Below, piece after piece: positions 41,240 through 51,158 of a stretch of 64,000 bases of DNA (position 1 is its first letter; every line of letters begins with the position of its first letter). The position numbers and the translations under genes are program-made. The notes beneath the pieces are model-generated. The model did not search any database, was not told the DNA's origin, and was given only the letters and a program-made list of their open reading frames with translations. The DNA is taken from contig CAJMSX010000009.1 in the NCBI GenBank assembly GCA_905216195.1, positions 14,449-78,448 on the forward strand, written 5' to 3'. Source of the DNA: an uncultured bacterium (GTDB lineage: Bacteria; Bacteroidota; Bacteroidia; Bacteroidales; Marinifilaceae).

Positions 41240-42559
41240 ATGAATTATACTTATAAACAAATTTGGCTCATCAATTTACCTATATTGGCGAGCCTGCTTA
41301 TGGAACAGTTGATTAATTTCACGGATTCCGTTTTTTTAGGTCATGTCAGTCAGATAGATTTAGGAGCCTCGGCCTTGGCCTCTATGTATTATACGGCCGT
41401 ATATATGCTCGGTTTCGGCTTTAGCCTGGGGATACAGGTTTTCATTGCCAGGCGAAACGGAGAGGGGCGGTATCAGGAAATTGGTAAGGTGTTCTATCAG
41501 GGACTGATTTTTTTAAGCGTGTTCGCTATTGTGATTTTCCTGTTCTCTAAAGGGTATTCATCTGCTCTGTTGAGAAGGTTGATTTCATCGGACGATGTAT
41601 ACCGGGCCACTCTTCAATATATTAAATGGCGGGATTATAGTTATCTATTTGCCTTTCCCTTCCTGTCTATCCGCGCTTTTTTCATCGGTACGACTCAGAC
41701 GAAAGTTCTTACTTTCAGTTCTTTCATTATGGTGGCCGGTAATATCCTGCTCAATTATCTGTTGATCTTTGGAAAAGCGGGATTTCCCCGGTTGGGTATC
41801 GGAGGGGCGGCTATGGGATCATCTCTGGCGGAATTAGCCGGGCTGTTATTCCTGATTTTCTATATGCGGCAAGGCGTAAATAAGAGACATTACGGATTGC
41901 GGGCTGTATTTGATCTTCGTTTGTCCCTTCATCTGCTGAATATATCTGTCTGGACGATGGTCCGGTCGTTTTTTTGTATTGCTCCCTGGTTTCTGTTTTT
42001 CGTCGCCATAGAACATCTGGGAGAATGCGAACTGGCTGCGGCAAACGTAGTGAGGAGTATTTCTATGTTCTTTTTCGTCATTGTCAATTCTTTTGCAACC
42101 ACTACGATTTCTTTGGTCGGTAATCTGATGGGATCCGGGCAGGTCCTTTCAGTGATGCCGGCCTGCCGGCGGGTCATTGTCCTGAATTACCTTCTGGGAA
42201 TTCCGCTCTTGGTGTCGGTATTGGTTTTTTCAAGTTTTTGTTTGCAAGGGTTTACCTCCGATATGGCCGTGGTTCGGGCGGCATTTTATCCCTGTTGTGT
42301 CATGCTATCCACTTTTTTGATTTCCGTCCCGGCTTATACCTATTGCAATACGGTGATCGGTACCGGGCATACTAAAATCGCTTTTATTTTTCAAATGATC
42401 AATATCGTTATTTATTTGCTTTACCTGTATCTGTTATCCCGGTCGCCGGGTATCCCGCTCGCTCTGTACTGGACGGCTGAACAGTTATATGTACTGGTTT
42501 TGCTTGTGTTATCTTACGTATTTTTAAAAAGAAACCGCTGGCAGAACAGACGTTTCTGA
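41240..42559 (+). CDS. MATE family efflux transporter
   Basis: 439 residues from the ATG at 41240 and twelve predicted membrane helices. Family signatures are LPILASLLMEQLINFTDSVF with VFLGHVSQIDLGASALA in helix 1-2, and the internal repeat near 250-330 (FFVIVNSFATTTISLVGNLM). It exports organic cations or xenobiotics with Na+ or H+ antiport. It is transcribed alone from a strong promoter with a long leader. Confidence 0.92.
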   Translation: MNYTYKQIWLINLPILASLLMEQLINFTDSVFLGHVSQIDLGASALASMYYTAVYMLGFGFSLGIQVFIARRNGEGRYQEIGKVFYQGLIFLSVFAIVIFLFSKGYSSALLRRLISSDDVYRATLQYIKWRDYSYLFAFPFLSIRAFFIGTTQTKVLTFSSFIMVAGNILLNYLLIFGKAGFPRLGIGGAAMGSSLAELAGLLFLIFYMRQGVNKRHYGLRAVFDLRLSLHLLNISVWTMVRSFFCIAPWFLFFVAIEHLGECELAAANVVRSISMFFFVIVNSFATTTISLVGNLMGSGQVLSVMPACRRVIVLNYLLGIPLLVSVLVFSSFCLQGFTSDMAVVRAAFYPCCVMLSTFLISVPAYTYCNTVIGTGHTKIAFIFQMINIVIYLLYLYLLSRSPGIPLALYWTAEQLYVLVLLVLSYVFLKRNRWQNRRF

Positions 42560-42857
42560 CCGGAAAAAGGGTAATTACTCTTCCTGTACTCGCCTTATCC
42601 GGTTTGGTTTTTAAAATATTTTGTTTCAGACCGGATAGGGGGAGAGGGACGTTGACTCAAGTCGGTACCGATCGTTTATTTTCGTTTTTGAACCGGGTGG
42701 ATGTGGGGAAAACAGGCGCAGAATTCTCCTCTTGGTTCCCAAAGAGGAATGTGCCTAAATTATAAAAAATTTAAAGTTTTTATAATAAGCGAAAATTTAG
42801 GAAGGGGATACCCGGAATTTGTCTACTTTCGCATGAAAGTAACAATCGATTCATTGC

Positions 42858-43205
42858 ATGGATAACGGAGATTCAGGCCCCAGGCGATTTATAAATTTTA
42901 TACTGGTCTTGCTGGTCTTGCTGGTACAATTGGATGTACTGGAATATGCTGTTTCCAGTCAGGAAAAATTTTCCGATTCCCTGAAATATGGTGCGGTCGG
43001 TAACGACCGGGAGGAAAGCGAGGATGCGGATGAATCGTATTATTACCCCTTCCGGTCGTGTTTTGCTTTTCCTCTTACTGAAACTGTTACGGCCGGGGGA
43101 TATGTTCCCGCTCAGGTGCGGGGCGGTTGGTCCCCTGGTCTGTTTGTTTCTCTGCCTCGGATCAGCCGGCATACTTACGCTGTATGTTGCGTTTATCTCA
43201 TTTAG
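42858..43205 (+). CDS. Possible small membrane or secreted protein
   Basis: 115 residues whose N-terminus has a hydrophobic core (FINFILVLLVLLVQLDVLEY) arising partly from a tandem CTGGTCTTG repeat in the DNA. No homology recognised; other frames are also open over the same bases, so this is weakly supported. Confidence 0.28.
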   Translation: MDNGDSGPRRFINFILVLLVLLVQLDVLEYAVSSQEKFSDSLKYGAVGNDREESEDADESYYYPFRSCFAFPLTETVTAGGYVPAQVRGGWSPGLFVSLPRISRHTYAVCCVYLI

Positions 43206-43348
43206 CCGTAAACCTGTTTTTGTTTTCCGGTACGCGTTTCTGGTAGGGAAACCCTATACGGAAATTTATCCGGCAAATCCGACTAGCTCCGGATGCAGAG
43301 AATGTTTTATTTTTCCGATGGTTACGGAAGTGTTTAAATGAATTGTAT

Positions 43349-44620
43349 ATGAACGAAATTATCATTATTATAGCTCTTATTTTATTGAACGGATTGTTTG
43401 CCATGTCTGAAATTGCTCTGATTTCAGCCCGCAAATCGAGTCTTTCTACTGATGCTAAGCGAGGAAGTAAATTGGCAAAGCTGGCTTTGAAGCTGACCAA
43501 TGAACCGGATCGTTTTCTCTCTACGGTTCAGATCGGTATCACCTTGATCGGTATTCTGACGGGTATTTATTCCGGAGCCAAGTTGTCCGATGATTTTGCC
43601 GTCCTGCTTCAGGAGTGGGGCGTTTCGACAGCTTATGCGCCGATGATAGCCCAGACGGTGATTGTCATAGCAGTGACTTATCTGACTTTGATTTTCGGTG
43701 AGCTTGTTCCCAAACGAATCGGGTTGAGCGTGGCGGAAAAAGCGTCCAAGGTTATCGCCCGGCCGATGTATATGTTATCGTGGATTGCTGCTCCTTTTGT
43801 GTGGATATTGGCAAAAAGTACCTCCGCCATGTTTAATATGTTGGGGTTGAAGGACTCCGAAAGCAAGGTGACTGAAGAAGAAATCAAAACGATTGTCCAG
43901 GAAGGGAAGGAAGACGGAGAAGTACAGGAAGTAGAGCAGGATATAGTGGAACGAGTATTCCTGTTGGGGAATCTGAAAGTGGATGATATTATGACCCAGC
44001 GGAATGAAATTACCTGGCTGGATGTCAATATGACTAAACAGGAAGTCATGGAAACTCTGGAACAACAGCTTTTCGATATGTATCCGGTTACGGACGGGAA
44101 AAAAGACGAGGTGAAAGGGGTGATTTCCCTGAAAGACCTCGTATTGCATTTGAGTACGTCCGAGTTCAATTTAGAGGGGATTGTGCGTCCCGCTTTTTAT
44201 TTCCCGGAGAATATGACGGTATACAAGGCCCTGGAAAAAATGAAAGAACAGCGGATCAGCCGGGCGTTGATTTGTGACGAATTCGGGGTTTGTCAGGGCA
44301 TCATCACCTTGAGGGATATATTGGAAGCTTTGTTAGGGTCGGTAAACGATACTCACAAGGAACCGGATATTATCAAACGTTCCGCAGGCGAGGGATGGCT
44401 GGTAAACGGACAATGTGCTTTCTATGACTTTCTGACGTATTTCGAGAGGGAAGAATTGTTTGAAAGCGGTAATTACAATACGGTAGGAGGCTTAATCCTG
44501 GAGTTGTTGGAGCATATACCTCAAACCGGCGAACAAGTGCGTTGGTATGATTTTGTTTTTGAAGTGGCGGATATGGACGGGGTGCGGATCGACAAGGTAC
44601 TGGTAAATCTGCTTGAATAG
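43349..44620 (+). CDS. CNNM/CorC-type hemolysin-family membrane protein with CBS pair
   Basis: 423 residues from the ATG at 43349. DUF21/CNNM membrane domain in residues 1-180 (IALILLNGLFAMSEIALISA, IGITLIGILTGIYSGAKLS, FGELVPKRIGL); a linker EEEIKTIVQEGKEDGEVQEV; two CBS motifs (about 200-330, including QRISRALICDEFGVCQGIIT); and a C-terminal CorC_HlyC domain (about 345-423). Proteins of this class are thought to export Mg2+ or other divalent ions. Alone in its transcription unit, ending 15 bases from the convergent TonB gene. Confidence 0.9.
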   Translation: MNEIIIIIALILLNGLFAMSEIALISARKSSLSTDAKRGSKLAKLALKLTNEPDRFLSTVQIGITLIGILTGIYSGAKLSDDFAVLLQEWGVSTAYAPMIAQTVIVIAVTYLTLIFGELVPKRIGLSVAEKASKVIARPMYMLSWIAAPFVWILAKSTSAMFNMLGLKDSESKVTEEEIKTIVQEGKEDGEVQEVEQDIVERVFLLGNLKVDDIMTQRNEITWLDVNMTKQEVMETLEQQLFDMYPVTDGKKDEVKGVISLKDLVLHLSTSEFNLEGIVRPAFYFPENMTVYKALEKMKEQRISRALICDEFGVCQGIITLRDILEALLGSVNDTHKEPDIIKRSAGEGWLVNGQCAFYDFLTYFEREELFESGNYNTVGGLILELLEHIPQTGEQVRWYDFVFEVADMDGVRIDKVLVNLLE

Positions 44621-44635
44621 CCCCGTCCCCTTTAC

Positions 44636-46519
44636 CTATAAATTAATATTTACTCCGCCCATAAAGGTGGCTTTCGGCATGGGAAATCCGGCATTGATTT
44701 CGTAGCGTTGGGCGAGGAGGTTTTCGCCGGTGAGGAACAGCCGCACGTAGTTACAGAGTTTGTAACTGCCTCTCAGGTTCCACAATACGAAATTTTCCCG
44801 GGTTTGATTGCCGGCGGTCCCCCCGGTATAAAGTCCCTGGATGTATTGCACGCCGGTAGAGACGTTCCATTTTTGCTGTGAAAAATTCACTCCTGCATAA
44901 AATTTATGTTCCGGTGCGGCGGGAACCGGATTTTCCATATGTAACCAACTGTAATTGGCGTTAACCTGCCAATAGGCGGTGATGCGGTAACCGATGTTGG
45001 TTTCTATGCCCCAGTTTTCGATTTTACCGGAATTGACATTTTTCCGGATAGAATAGTCGGTCAGGATGATATTATCGCCTTTGATGTAGTAGAGGTTGGC
45101 ACCGTATGACAAGCTTCCGTTTAGTCGGCGTTGGGAAAACGACAGCTCGTAATTCATCAGGCGTTCGGGTTTCAGGTCGGGATTTTGAGGAGGAAACATA
45201 TACATTTCCCGTATGGTCGGGTTGCGGAATCCTTTGCTCACCATGGCTTTGAGTTCGGTTTGTCTGGGCAGATGAAAAGCAAGACCTCCCTGCGGTATCC
45301 ATTCCGTGCCTACATGTGAATGATGATCGATACGGACACCGGCATCCAGTGAAAGCCAATGACTGATGTCCTGACGAAAGTCGATATAGGCGGCAAACTC
45401 GTCCAATTGTTTATCGACTCCCGGTTTATGCGCTCCGGTTGCCACCACTTTATGCCAGGATTCGCCTCCGAAGTGTTGGTAGTCGAATCCGGCTGTCAGC
45501 CGGTTCCCGGTGAAAAAGGTAGCGCTTTGGTACCAGGAAACTCCCAGCATGTAGTCTTTGGAATTAAAATGAGAGTTTTGGGGTTGTTCGCCCGGATGAT
45601 AGCCGTCGTTGATTTTATGGCGTCCCCAGTTATAGAAAAAGCTCAGCGCTCCGGAAGTTCGGTTGTACCGGTTTTCCACTGCCACAGAAGTCATTCCCCG
45701 GGTGATGCGCGAATCATTGTCAATATAAGGATTGGTAACTTCTCCGGGATTGGAGGCATTGAAATGGGTGACATTTGCGTCTCCCCAAATTTTCCAGGAA
45801 GGATGGAAATCGTATCCTAACTTGGCGTAACCGCCGTATTGTTCAAACTCCATATTGGTCCGGTGACCATCGGTCCGGTTATACGAACCGGTCACGATGC
45901 TGCTGAATTTGCCTTTTTTCAGCCGGTTGGAAAGTTCGGTTTGAAGGGTATTGTAGGAACCGTATCCTGCCTGAAGATGGGTTTTCATCCCGTCTCCGGA
46001 CATTTTGCGGGTGACGATATTGACTACTCCGCCCATAGCGTTCGAGCCGTAGAGCATAGAGGCCGGACCGCGTAATACTTCTACCCGTTCGGTCATCATC
46101 GTTTGGTAGGCGTCGGCAATGGGATGCCCCATCAGTCCCATGTATTGCGGATGACCGTCGATCAATACCAGTAGTCCGGCAGTGGGACTACCGCCTACAC
46201 CTCTCAGACTCATTCCCCCGGCGGCTCCGGTGGAAACGCCGTATCCCATAATCCCCCGGCTGGTAGTGAAAAAACCGGGGACCAGCTCATTCAGTGTGGG
46301 TAAAATAGAGGGACGGTAACTGTCCGCCAATTGCTGACGTCCTACCACCGAAAGGGTCATCGGCAGATGGCGAAGATCCGTTTCGTTCCGGGTGCCGGTT
46401 ACAACCACTTCACCTAAACTGTAGTGCCGGGCAGTGCGGCTACTGTCGGTCTGTGCACAGAGGGGAGCCGCCGCTAACATACCGCTTGTCAACAGTGCAA
46501 ATAATACTTGTTTTTTCAT
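44636..46519 (-). CDS. TonB-dependent receptor, siderophore/vitamin class
   Basis: 627 residues from the ATG at 46519, with a signal peptide (MKKQVLFALLTSGMLAAAPL). A TonB-box-like EVVVTGTRNETDLRHLP is followed by a plug domain (LRGVGGSPTAGLLVLIDGHP, ERVEVLRGPASMLYGSNAMG, GGVVNIVTR) and a barrel ending in a C-terminal aromatic pattern. It is a single-gene unit without an adjacent transporter. Its lack of SusD and short length suggest uptake of a metal chelate, haem or vitamin B12 rather than glycans. Confidence 0.9.
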   Translation of the reverse strand: MKKQVLFALLTSGMLAAAPLCAQTDSSRTARHYSLGEVVVTGTRNETDLRHLPMTLSVVGRQQLADSYRPSILPTLNELVPGFFTTSRGIMGYGVSTGAAGGMSLRGVGGSPTAGLLVLIDGHPQYMGLMGHPIADAYQTMMTERVEVLRGPASMLYGSNAMGGVVNIVTRKMSGDGMKTHLQAGYGSYNTLQTELSNRLKKGKFSSIVTGSYNRTDGHRTNMEFEQYGGYAKLGYDFHPSWKIWGDANVTHFNASNPGEVTNPYIDNDSRITRGMTSVAVENRYNRTSGALSFFYNWGRHKINDGYHPGEQPQNSHFNSKDYMLGVSWYQSATFFTGNRLTAGFDYQHFGGESWHKVVATGAHKPGVDKQLDEFAAYIDFRQDISHWLSLDAGVRIDHHSHVGTEWIPQGGLAFHLPRQTELKAMVSKGFRNPTIREMYMFPPQNPDLKPERLMNYELSFSQRRLNGSLSYGANLYYIKGDNIILTDYSIRKNVNSGKIENWGIETNIGYRITAYWQVNANYSWLHMENPVPAAPEHKFYAGVNFSQQKWNVSTGVQYIQGLYTGGTAGNQTRENFVLWNLRGSYKLCNYVRLFLTGENLLAQRYEINAGFPMPKATFMGGVNINL

Positions 46520-46964
46520 GGTATATACAATGTTTTCTGAAATTTTAACACCACGGATTTTCATATGGGGAGAATCCGTAATCCCCGGAATTAGGTTGCA
46601 AAAATACAGGAATTATTTTCTGTTCTTGACGGAATGATAGAGTCTTTCTAAAAATTTCCGTAAGAAGAGTAAAATTTACGTTTTCCGGAATAAATCCATT
46701 TATTTCCACTGGTGGAACTCCGGCCTGTCCTTGCAGCTGGCTGTTCTTTTTTTCTGAGTGCGAGAGCGGGTCGGCTTGTGGGGAGACGCAATGGCGGCTC
46801 TCCGTTTTATTTTCCGATAGTAGGCCCGGGGCGGGGAATAACCCCTCAAAAGAGAAACGTTTGGAGGAATTGCTTTCAGAGGTCGGTGGACTGCCGGATT
46901 TTCAGTTGAGCTTTCAACATAACGGTTTTAGGGGGAATTGGAGGATGCGCTATTTTTTCTAGTA
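46520..46964. other. Intergenic region, no complete gene
   Basis: About 445 bases between the TonB gene and the LacI stump; no convincing gene. It probably once carried the rest of the lacI-type gene, since the stump points this way and ends at 46965. Confidence 0.4.
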
Positions 46965-47057
46965 TCAATTGTTTTTGTCATCGGTCAGCGCACGGGAAAC
47001 CGTTGAAGTGGAAAGATTCAGCCGGGTGGCCAGGTGTTTGAGGGTAACCTGTTTCAT
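46965..47057 (-). pseudogene. N-terminal stump of a LacI family repressor
   Basis: A 30-codon frame, too short for usual gene calling, reads MKQVTLKHLATRLNLSTSTV then SRALTDDKNN. This is the complete LacI-type HTH (VTLKxxAxxLNLSxSTVSRALxD) and nothing else: the stop TGA follows just where the hinge helix and sugar-binding domain should begin. It is positioned 240 bases from, and divergent to, the mannitol operon, the typical place of its regulator. The effector domain has been deleted. Confidence 0.8.
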
Positions 47058-47081
47058 AAGTGTTTCGTATTTCACACAAAG

Positions 47082-47094
47082 GTAATAGAATTAC
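47082..47094. promoter_or_regulatory. Palindrome GTAAT-AGA-ATTAC near the LacI stump
   Basis: A 13-base dyad, 25 bases upstream of the lacI-stump start codon. LacI-family operators are dyads of this general size, so it may be an old operator for the lost repressor. Positional inference. Confidence 0.35.
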
Positions 47095-47209
47095 TCTTTT
47101 ACACAAAAATGGGAACGTTTGCAGATTTTGGGATGGATTGCGGGATCGGTTGCAGGTTGTTAGAAGGTTTTTCAGGCTGCATCCTCAGGGGGAACTGTTT
47201 ACTTTTGTC

Positions 47210-47217
47210 TTCGTAAT
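47210..47217 (+). promoter_or_regulatory. -7 box for the mannitol operon
   Basis: TACTTTTG (TAnnTTTG) lies 78 bases before the dehydrogenase ATG. No good -33 box. Confidence 0.4.
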
Positions 47218-47294
47218 TACCGAAAGTGAGATTCCGGAAACGATAGCATGAAACCCATAGGTAGTATAGTTTTAAACCATAAAAATGTGATAGT

Positions 47295-48758
47295 ATGAAA
47301 ACATTAGTCGGTCCAGGTAATACGAAAGTAATCGGTTACCACTACGACCGGGCCCGGGTCAGGGCAGGTATCGTCCATATCGGAGTGGGAAATTTCCATA
47401 GAGCGCACGAAGAATATTACACGAATGAGTTGTTGGCAGATCCCGCTCAACATGCCTGGGGAATCTGCGGAGTGGCTCTATTGCCCGGGGATGAATATCT
47501 GTACCAAGCTCTGAAACAGCAGGAAGGATTGTATACCTTGACCGTATGCGGACGGGACGGTAAAAATAAGGCTTATGAAATCGGGTCGTTGCTGAATCTG
47601 ATTTGGGGAATGGAGAATCCGCAAGCCGTTATGGCAGCCATTGCCGATCCGGTTACCCGCATCATCACGCTGACGATAACCGAAGGGGGATATAATATCG
47701 ACAAAAGCAGCGGAGCTTTTATTTTTGACAATAAAGACATACGGCATGATCTGGAGAAACCGGAACAGCCCGGAACCGTCTTCGGATTTGTGGCTGCCGG
47801 CTTGCGCCAACGGATGAAAGCCGGCCACGGGCCGATCACGATTCTTTCGTGTGATAATTTGCAACATAACGGCGATACGGCCCGCCGGGCGTTCACCTCG
47901 TTTATAGCGGCTCAGGATCGGGAACTGTCCGATTGGGTAAACACACAGGTGACTTTCCCCAACAGTATGGTCGATCGTATTACGCCGGCGGTTACGCCTG
48001 AGGATGTGGCGCGTTTGAATAGAGATAACGGGGTCGAAGATCAAGCACCCGTTTACTGTGAAGATTTTATACAGTGGGTGATTGAAGATAACTTTATTGC
48101 CGGACGTCCGGCCTGGGAAAACGTGGGGGTAGAGTTTACCGATGATGTTTCGGCCTATGAAAATATGAAATTGAGTTTGCTGAATGCTTCTCATTCTTTA
48201 TTGTCTTATCCGGCTTTTTTAGCGGGTTACCGGAAAGTGGACGACGCTATGCAGGATGCCCGTTTTGTCCGTTATCTGGAACAGTTTATGAACGTAGATA
48301 TGGCGCCTTATGTGCCTGCGCCTGGCCATACCGATCTGGCGTTGTATAAACGAACCTTGATCGAGCGGTTCGGTAATCGTTCGGTCAGTGATCAGTTGAG
48401 CCGGCTTTGTTTCGACGGTGCCTCTAAGATTCCGGTATATATTATGCCGAACTTGGTGAAGATGATCCGTGACCGGGCCGATCTCACCCGCATGGCTTTT
48501 TTCGTTTCTGCTTATCGGCATTATCTGAAATACCGTTGCGATGATCACGGCGTGTCTTTTGAAATAAACGACCCTTGGCTGACTACGGAAGATCAGATAC
48601 GTATCGGGGAGGAAGATCCCTTGGTTTTCCTTTCGCTTTCCCCCTTTCAAAGTACGGATTTGAGCGCCGACAGCCGCTTTACCCGTCTCTATCTGGAAAT
48701 GGTAGATGCCATAAAAGAAGAGGGCATTTTGAACGTATTGGATCATCGGTTAAAATAA
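47295..48758 (+). CDS. Mannitol/fructuronate-type long-chain polyol dehydrogenase
   Basis: 487 residues, the usual length. The N-terminal NAD-binding region shows VHIGVGNFHRAHEEYYTNEL; the substrate domain shows FPNSMVDRITPAVTPED and the catalytic Lys region ENMKLSLLNASHSLLSYPAF. Family members oxidise D-mannitol to D-fructose or act on uronates. The operon context (sugar permease, fructokinase) supports mannitol 2-dehydrogenase. It is the first gene of the operon, 6 bases before the permease. Confidence 0.88.
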   Translation: MKTLVGPGNTKVIGYHYDRARVRAGIVHIGVGNFHRAHEEYYTNELLADPAQHAWGICGVALLPGDEYLYQALKQQEGLYTLTVCGRDGKNKAYEIGSLLNLIWGMENPQAVMAAIADPVTRIITLTITEGGYNIDKSSGAFIFDNKDIRHDLEKPEQPGTVFGFVAAGLRQRMKAGHGPITILSCDNLQHNGDTARRAFTSFIAAQDRELSDWVNTQVTFPNSMVDRITPAVTPEDVARLNRDNGVEDQAPVYCEDFIQWVIEDNFIAGRPAWENVGVEFTDDVSAYENMKLSLLNASHSLLSYPAFLAGYRKVDDAMQDARFVRYLEQFMNVDMAPYVPAPGHTDLALYKRTLIERFGNRSVSDQLSRLCFDGASKIPVYIMPNLVKMIRDRADLTRMAFFVSAYRHYLKYRCDDHGVSFEINDPWLTTEDQIRIGEEDPLVFLSLSPFQSTDLSADSRFTRLYLEMVDAIKEEGILNVLDHRLK

Positions 48759-48764
48759 AGCGTC

Positions 48765-50091
48765 ATGGAAACACCGCATCCTAATAAACTCGGTCCGTTT
48801 ATTGTTCTGATTTTTATTTATTTTATTGTCGGGTTTCTGACGACGGTGAACGGACAATGTCAGGCTCCCCTCAAGGTAGCTTTTCTGGCTCATGCGGGGT
48901 ATTTGAAAAATACATTTATCACGCTTATTCCCTTTAGCTTTTTTTTGGCTTATCTGCTGAACGGTAATTTGGGGGCGAAGTGGATTAATCGTTTGGGATA
49001 TAAAAAAACCTTGATCCGGGCGCTGATGGTTATGATAGGCGGATTGGTAGTCTTCTTTTTTTCTTCTTGGTTTACGGTGCGTTATGAAGCCCTGAATGTG
49101 TTGATTGCAGGAGCGCATATTCCTTACGGTTATTTTATTTTTTTAGCAGGTTCGTATTTGATGGGAACTTCGGCCACCTTGTTGCAGGTCGTTATTAATC
49201 CCTATGTGGCAGCTTATGAGGTGAAGGGCACCCAACCTGTTCAGCGTATGAATATTGTCTGTGCCTTTAATTCTTTCGGTACGACTATCGCTCCTTTTTT
49301 CGTCACTGGCGTGATGTTCGGCGGATTGGCTATAGAGGAGGTGCACATTGAACAATTGATGGTGCCTTTCCTGGTTTTGGCGGCTTTTATCGCTGGGACG
49401 GCTATGATTACCCAGCGGCTTTATTTGCCCGATGTGATGCACACGAAAACCGAACGGGGGGGAAAAGTTGGAACGCAGTATCTGGTCGTTCCGGCACTTG
49501 AAATTGGGAGTGGTTGCCATCTTTTTTTATGTCGGAGCCGAAGTGGCGATCGGAGTGAATGTCAATCTCAATGCACTTGAATTAGAAAATGCAGGGCGCC
49601 AACTCTCTTTTTTCGGCATGAAAAATGTAGGGTTAGGAGGAATGGATTTAGGAATGCCGGCTTTGCTGGCTACCTTATACTGGGGAGGATTGATGGTAGG
49701 GCGCATTGTTTCGAGCAATCTGAGTCATATTTCACCTCGGATACAACTCGCTGTTACGACGGTTTTGGCAACGATATTCACGTTGATAGCGATGGTCACG
49801 AACAATTTATGGGTGCTGGTTGCTGTCGGTTTGTTTCATTCGGTGATGTGGGGATGTATTTTTACGTTGTCTATTGTCGGATTAAAAAAATATACGGCTA
49901 AGGCGTCGGGCGTATTTATGATGGGGGTATTCGGAGGTGCCGTATTTCCCTTTTTACAGGGGGTAATGGCGGATGTCCTGGGAAGTTGGCAATGGACGTG
50001 GATGCTGGTGGTTGTTGGTGAATTGGTTATGTTTTATTACGCCCTGTTCGGTTCGAAAGTCAGAGAGCCCGGATTAATAGATAATAATTGA
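48765..50091 (+). pseudogene. FHS-type sugar MFS permease split by a +1 frameshift in a G7 tract
   Basis: The first frame (from ATG 48765) encodes about six membrane helices of a fucose-permease-like MFS transporter (PFIVLIFIYFIVGFLTTVNG, LAGSYLMGTSATLLQVVINP) and runs to TERGGK before turning into unrelated residues. The second, from about 49470, continues LERSIWSFRHLKLGVVAIFF and the last six helices. The junction is a run of seven G at 49456-49462; with six G the text reads TERGEKLERSIWS without a break. This may be a sequencing error, a null mutation or a slippage switch. Expected cargo: mannitol or fructose. Confidence 0.85.
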
Positions 50092-50100
50092 GGAAATGTT

Positions 50101-50979
50101 ATGAATAAATTAGTGGTTGGACTGGGAGAAATCCTGTGGGATGTGCTACCCGAGGGAAAAAGGCTGGGCGGGGCTCCGGCGAATTTTGCGTATCACGTGG
50201 CCCAATTCGGTTTAGAGAGTTGTGTCGTCAGTGCGGTCGGTACGGACGCGGCGGGAGATGAAATCTTGCAAAGTCTGGAGGCAAAGCGGCTGGATTACCG
50301 GATGAACCGGGTAGCTTACCCGACGGGAACGGTGGATGTCGAATTGGATAAGGACGGAATACCCCTTTATCATATCCGGGAGCAAGTAGCCTGGGATTAC
50401 ATGGCTTTCACTCCCGACATGGAGGAACTGGCCCGACAGGCGCAGGCGGTATGTTTCGGTTCGTTGGCACAACGCAGTCCGGTGTCCCGGAGCACGATCC
50501 GCCGCTTTCTGGATACTATGCCCGATGGAGCAGGACGGTATAAAATCTTCGATATGAATTTACGGCAGCATTATTATACGAAAGAAGTGATTCAGGATTC
50601 GCTTCGTCGCTGTAATGTGTTGAAGTTAAATGAAGAAGAGTTAGACACCATACGAAAATGGCTTGACTTTCAGAAGTCCGATCCGGAAGCAGTTTGCCGG
50701 TTTTTAATGAAGGCATACCGCTTGCAATGGTTGATTCTGACCTGCGGGACAAGAGGGAGTTATGTCTTCACTGAGGAAGACTGTTCTTTTGCTCCGACCC
50801 CCCGGGTAGAAGTACGGGACACGGTAGGTGCCGGGGACTCTTTTACCGCAGCTTTCTGTGCCGCTTTACTAAAGGGGAAACCGGTGAAAGATGCTCATCG
50901 GTTGGCTGTGGAAACCTCTGCCTTCGTATGCTCTTGCGACGGGGCGATGCCGGTATTACCGGAGGATTTAAAATCCTGA
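50101..50979 (+). CDS. Fructokinase, PfkB family
   Basis: 292 residues. PfkB signatures: LGEILWDVLPEGKRLGGAPA with NFAYHVAQFG at the sugar site, and the C-terminal catalytic DTVGAGDSFTAAFCAALLKG (Asp base in GAGD). It phosphorylates fructose to fructose-6-phosphate, completing the mannitol route begun by the dehydrogenase. It starts 9 bases after the permease stop and ends the operon. Confidence 0.92.
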   Translation: MNKLVVGLGEILWDVLPEGKRLGGAPANFAYHVAQFGLESCVVSAVGTDAAGDEILQSLEAKRLDYRMNRVAYPTGTVDVELDKDGIPLYHIREQVAWDYMAFTPDMEELARQAQAVCFGSLAQRSPVSRSTIRRFLDTMPDGAGRYKIFDMNLRQHYYTKEVIQDSLRRCNVLKLNEEELDTIRKWLDFQKSDPEAVCRFLMKAYRLQWLILTCGTRGSYVFTEEDCSFAPTPRVEVRDTVGAGDSFTAAFCAALLKGKPVKDAHRLAVETSAFVCSCDGAMPVLPEDLKS

Positions 50980-51158
50980 GGATTTTCGTTAGGATAGGAA
51001 AAACTTTTGTCTGTATCCGTAGTCCTTGGAGCATGTCCGCGAAGGGGTGAATAGAAATATTTTTCGGCTACATCCCCCCCCTCGGCTTTCTCTATAAACC
51101 GGTATTGCTTTTTCCCGGAGCGGGTGAAGCCGGCAACCGTATTTTATCAGGGTACTTT

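Noticed and set aside
42988..43341. Plus-strand 117-codon frame overlapping the weak gene at 42858
   Set aside because: Mutually exclusive with the other frame, no homology and no start signal.
47478..48194. 238-codon antisense frame in the polyol dehydrogenase gene
   Set aside because: Antisense to a well-conserved enzyme; an effect of codon bias.
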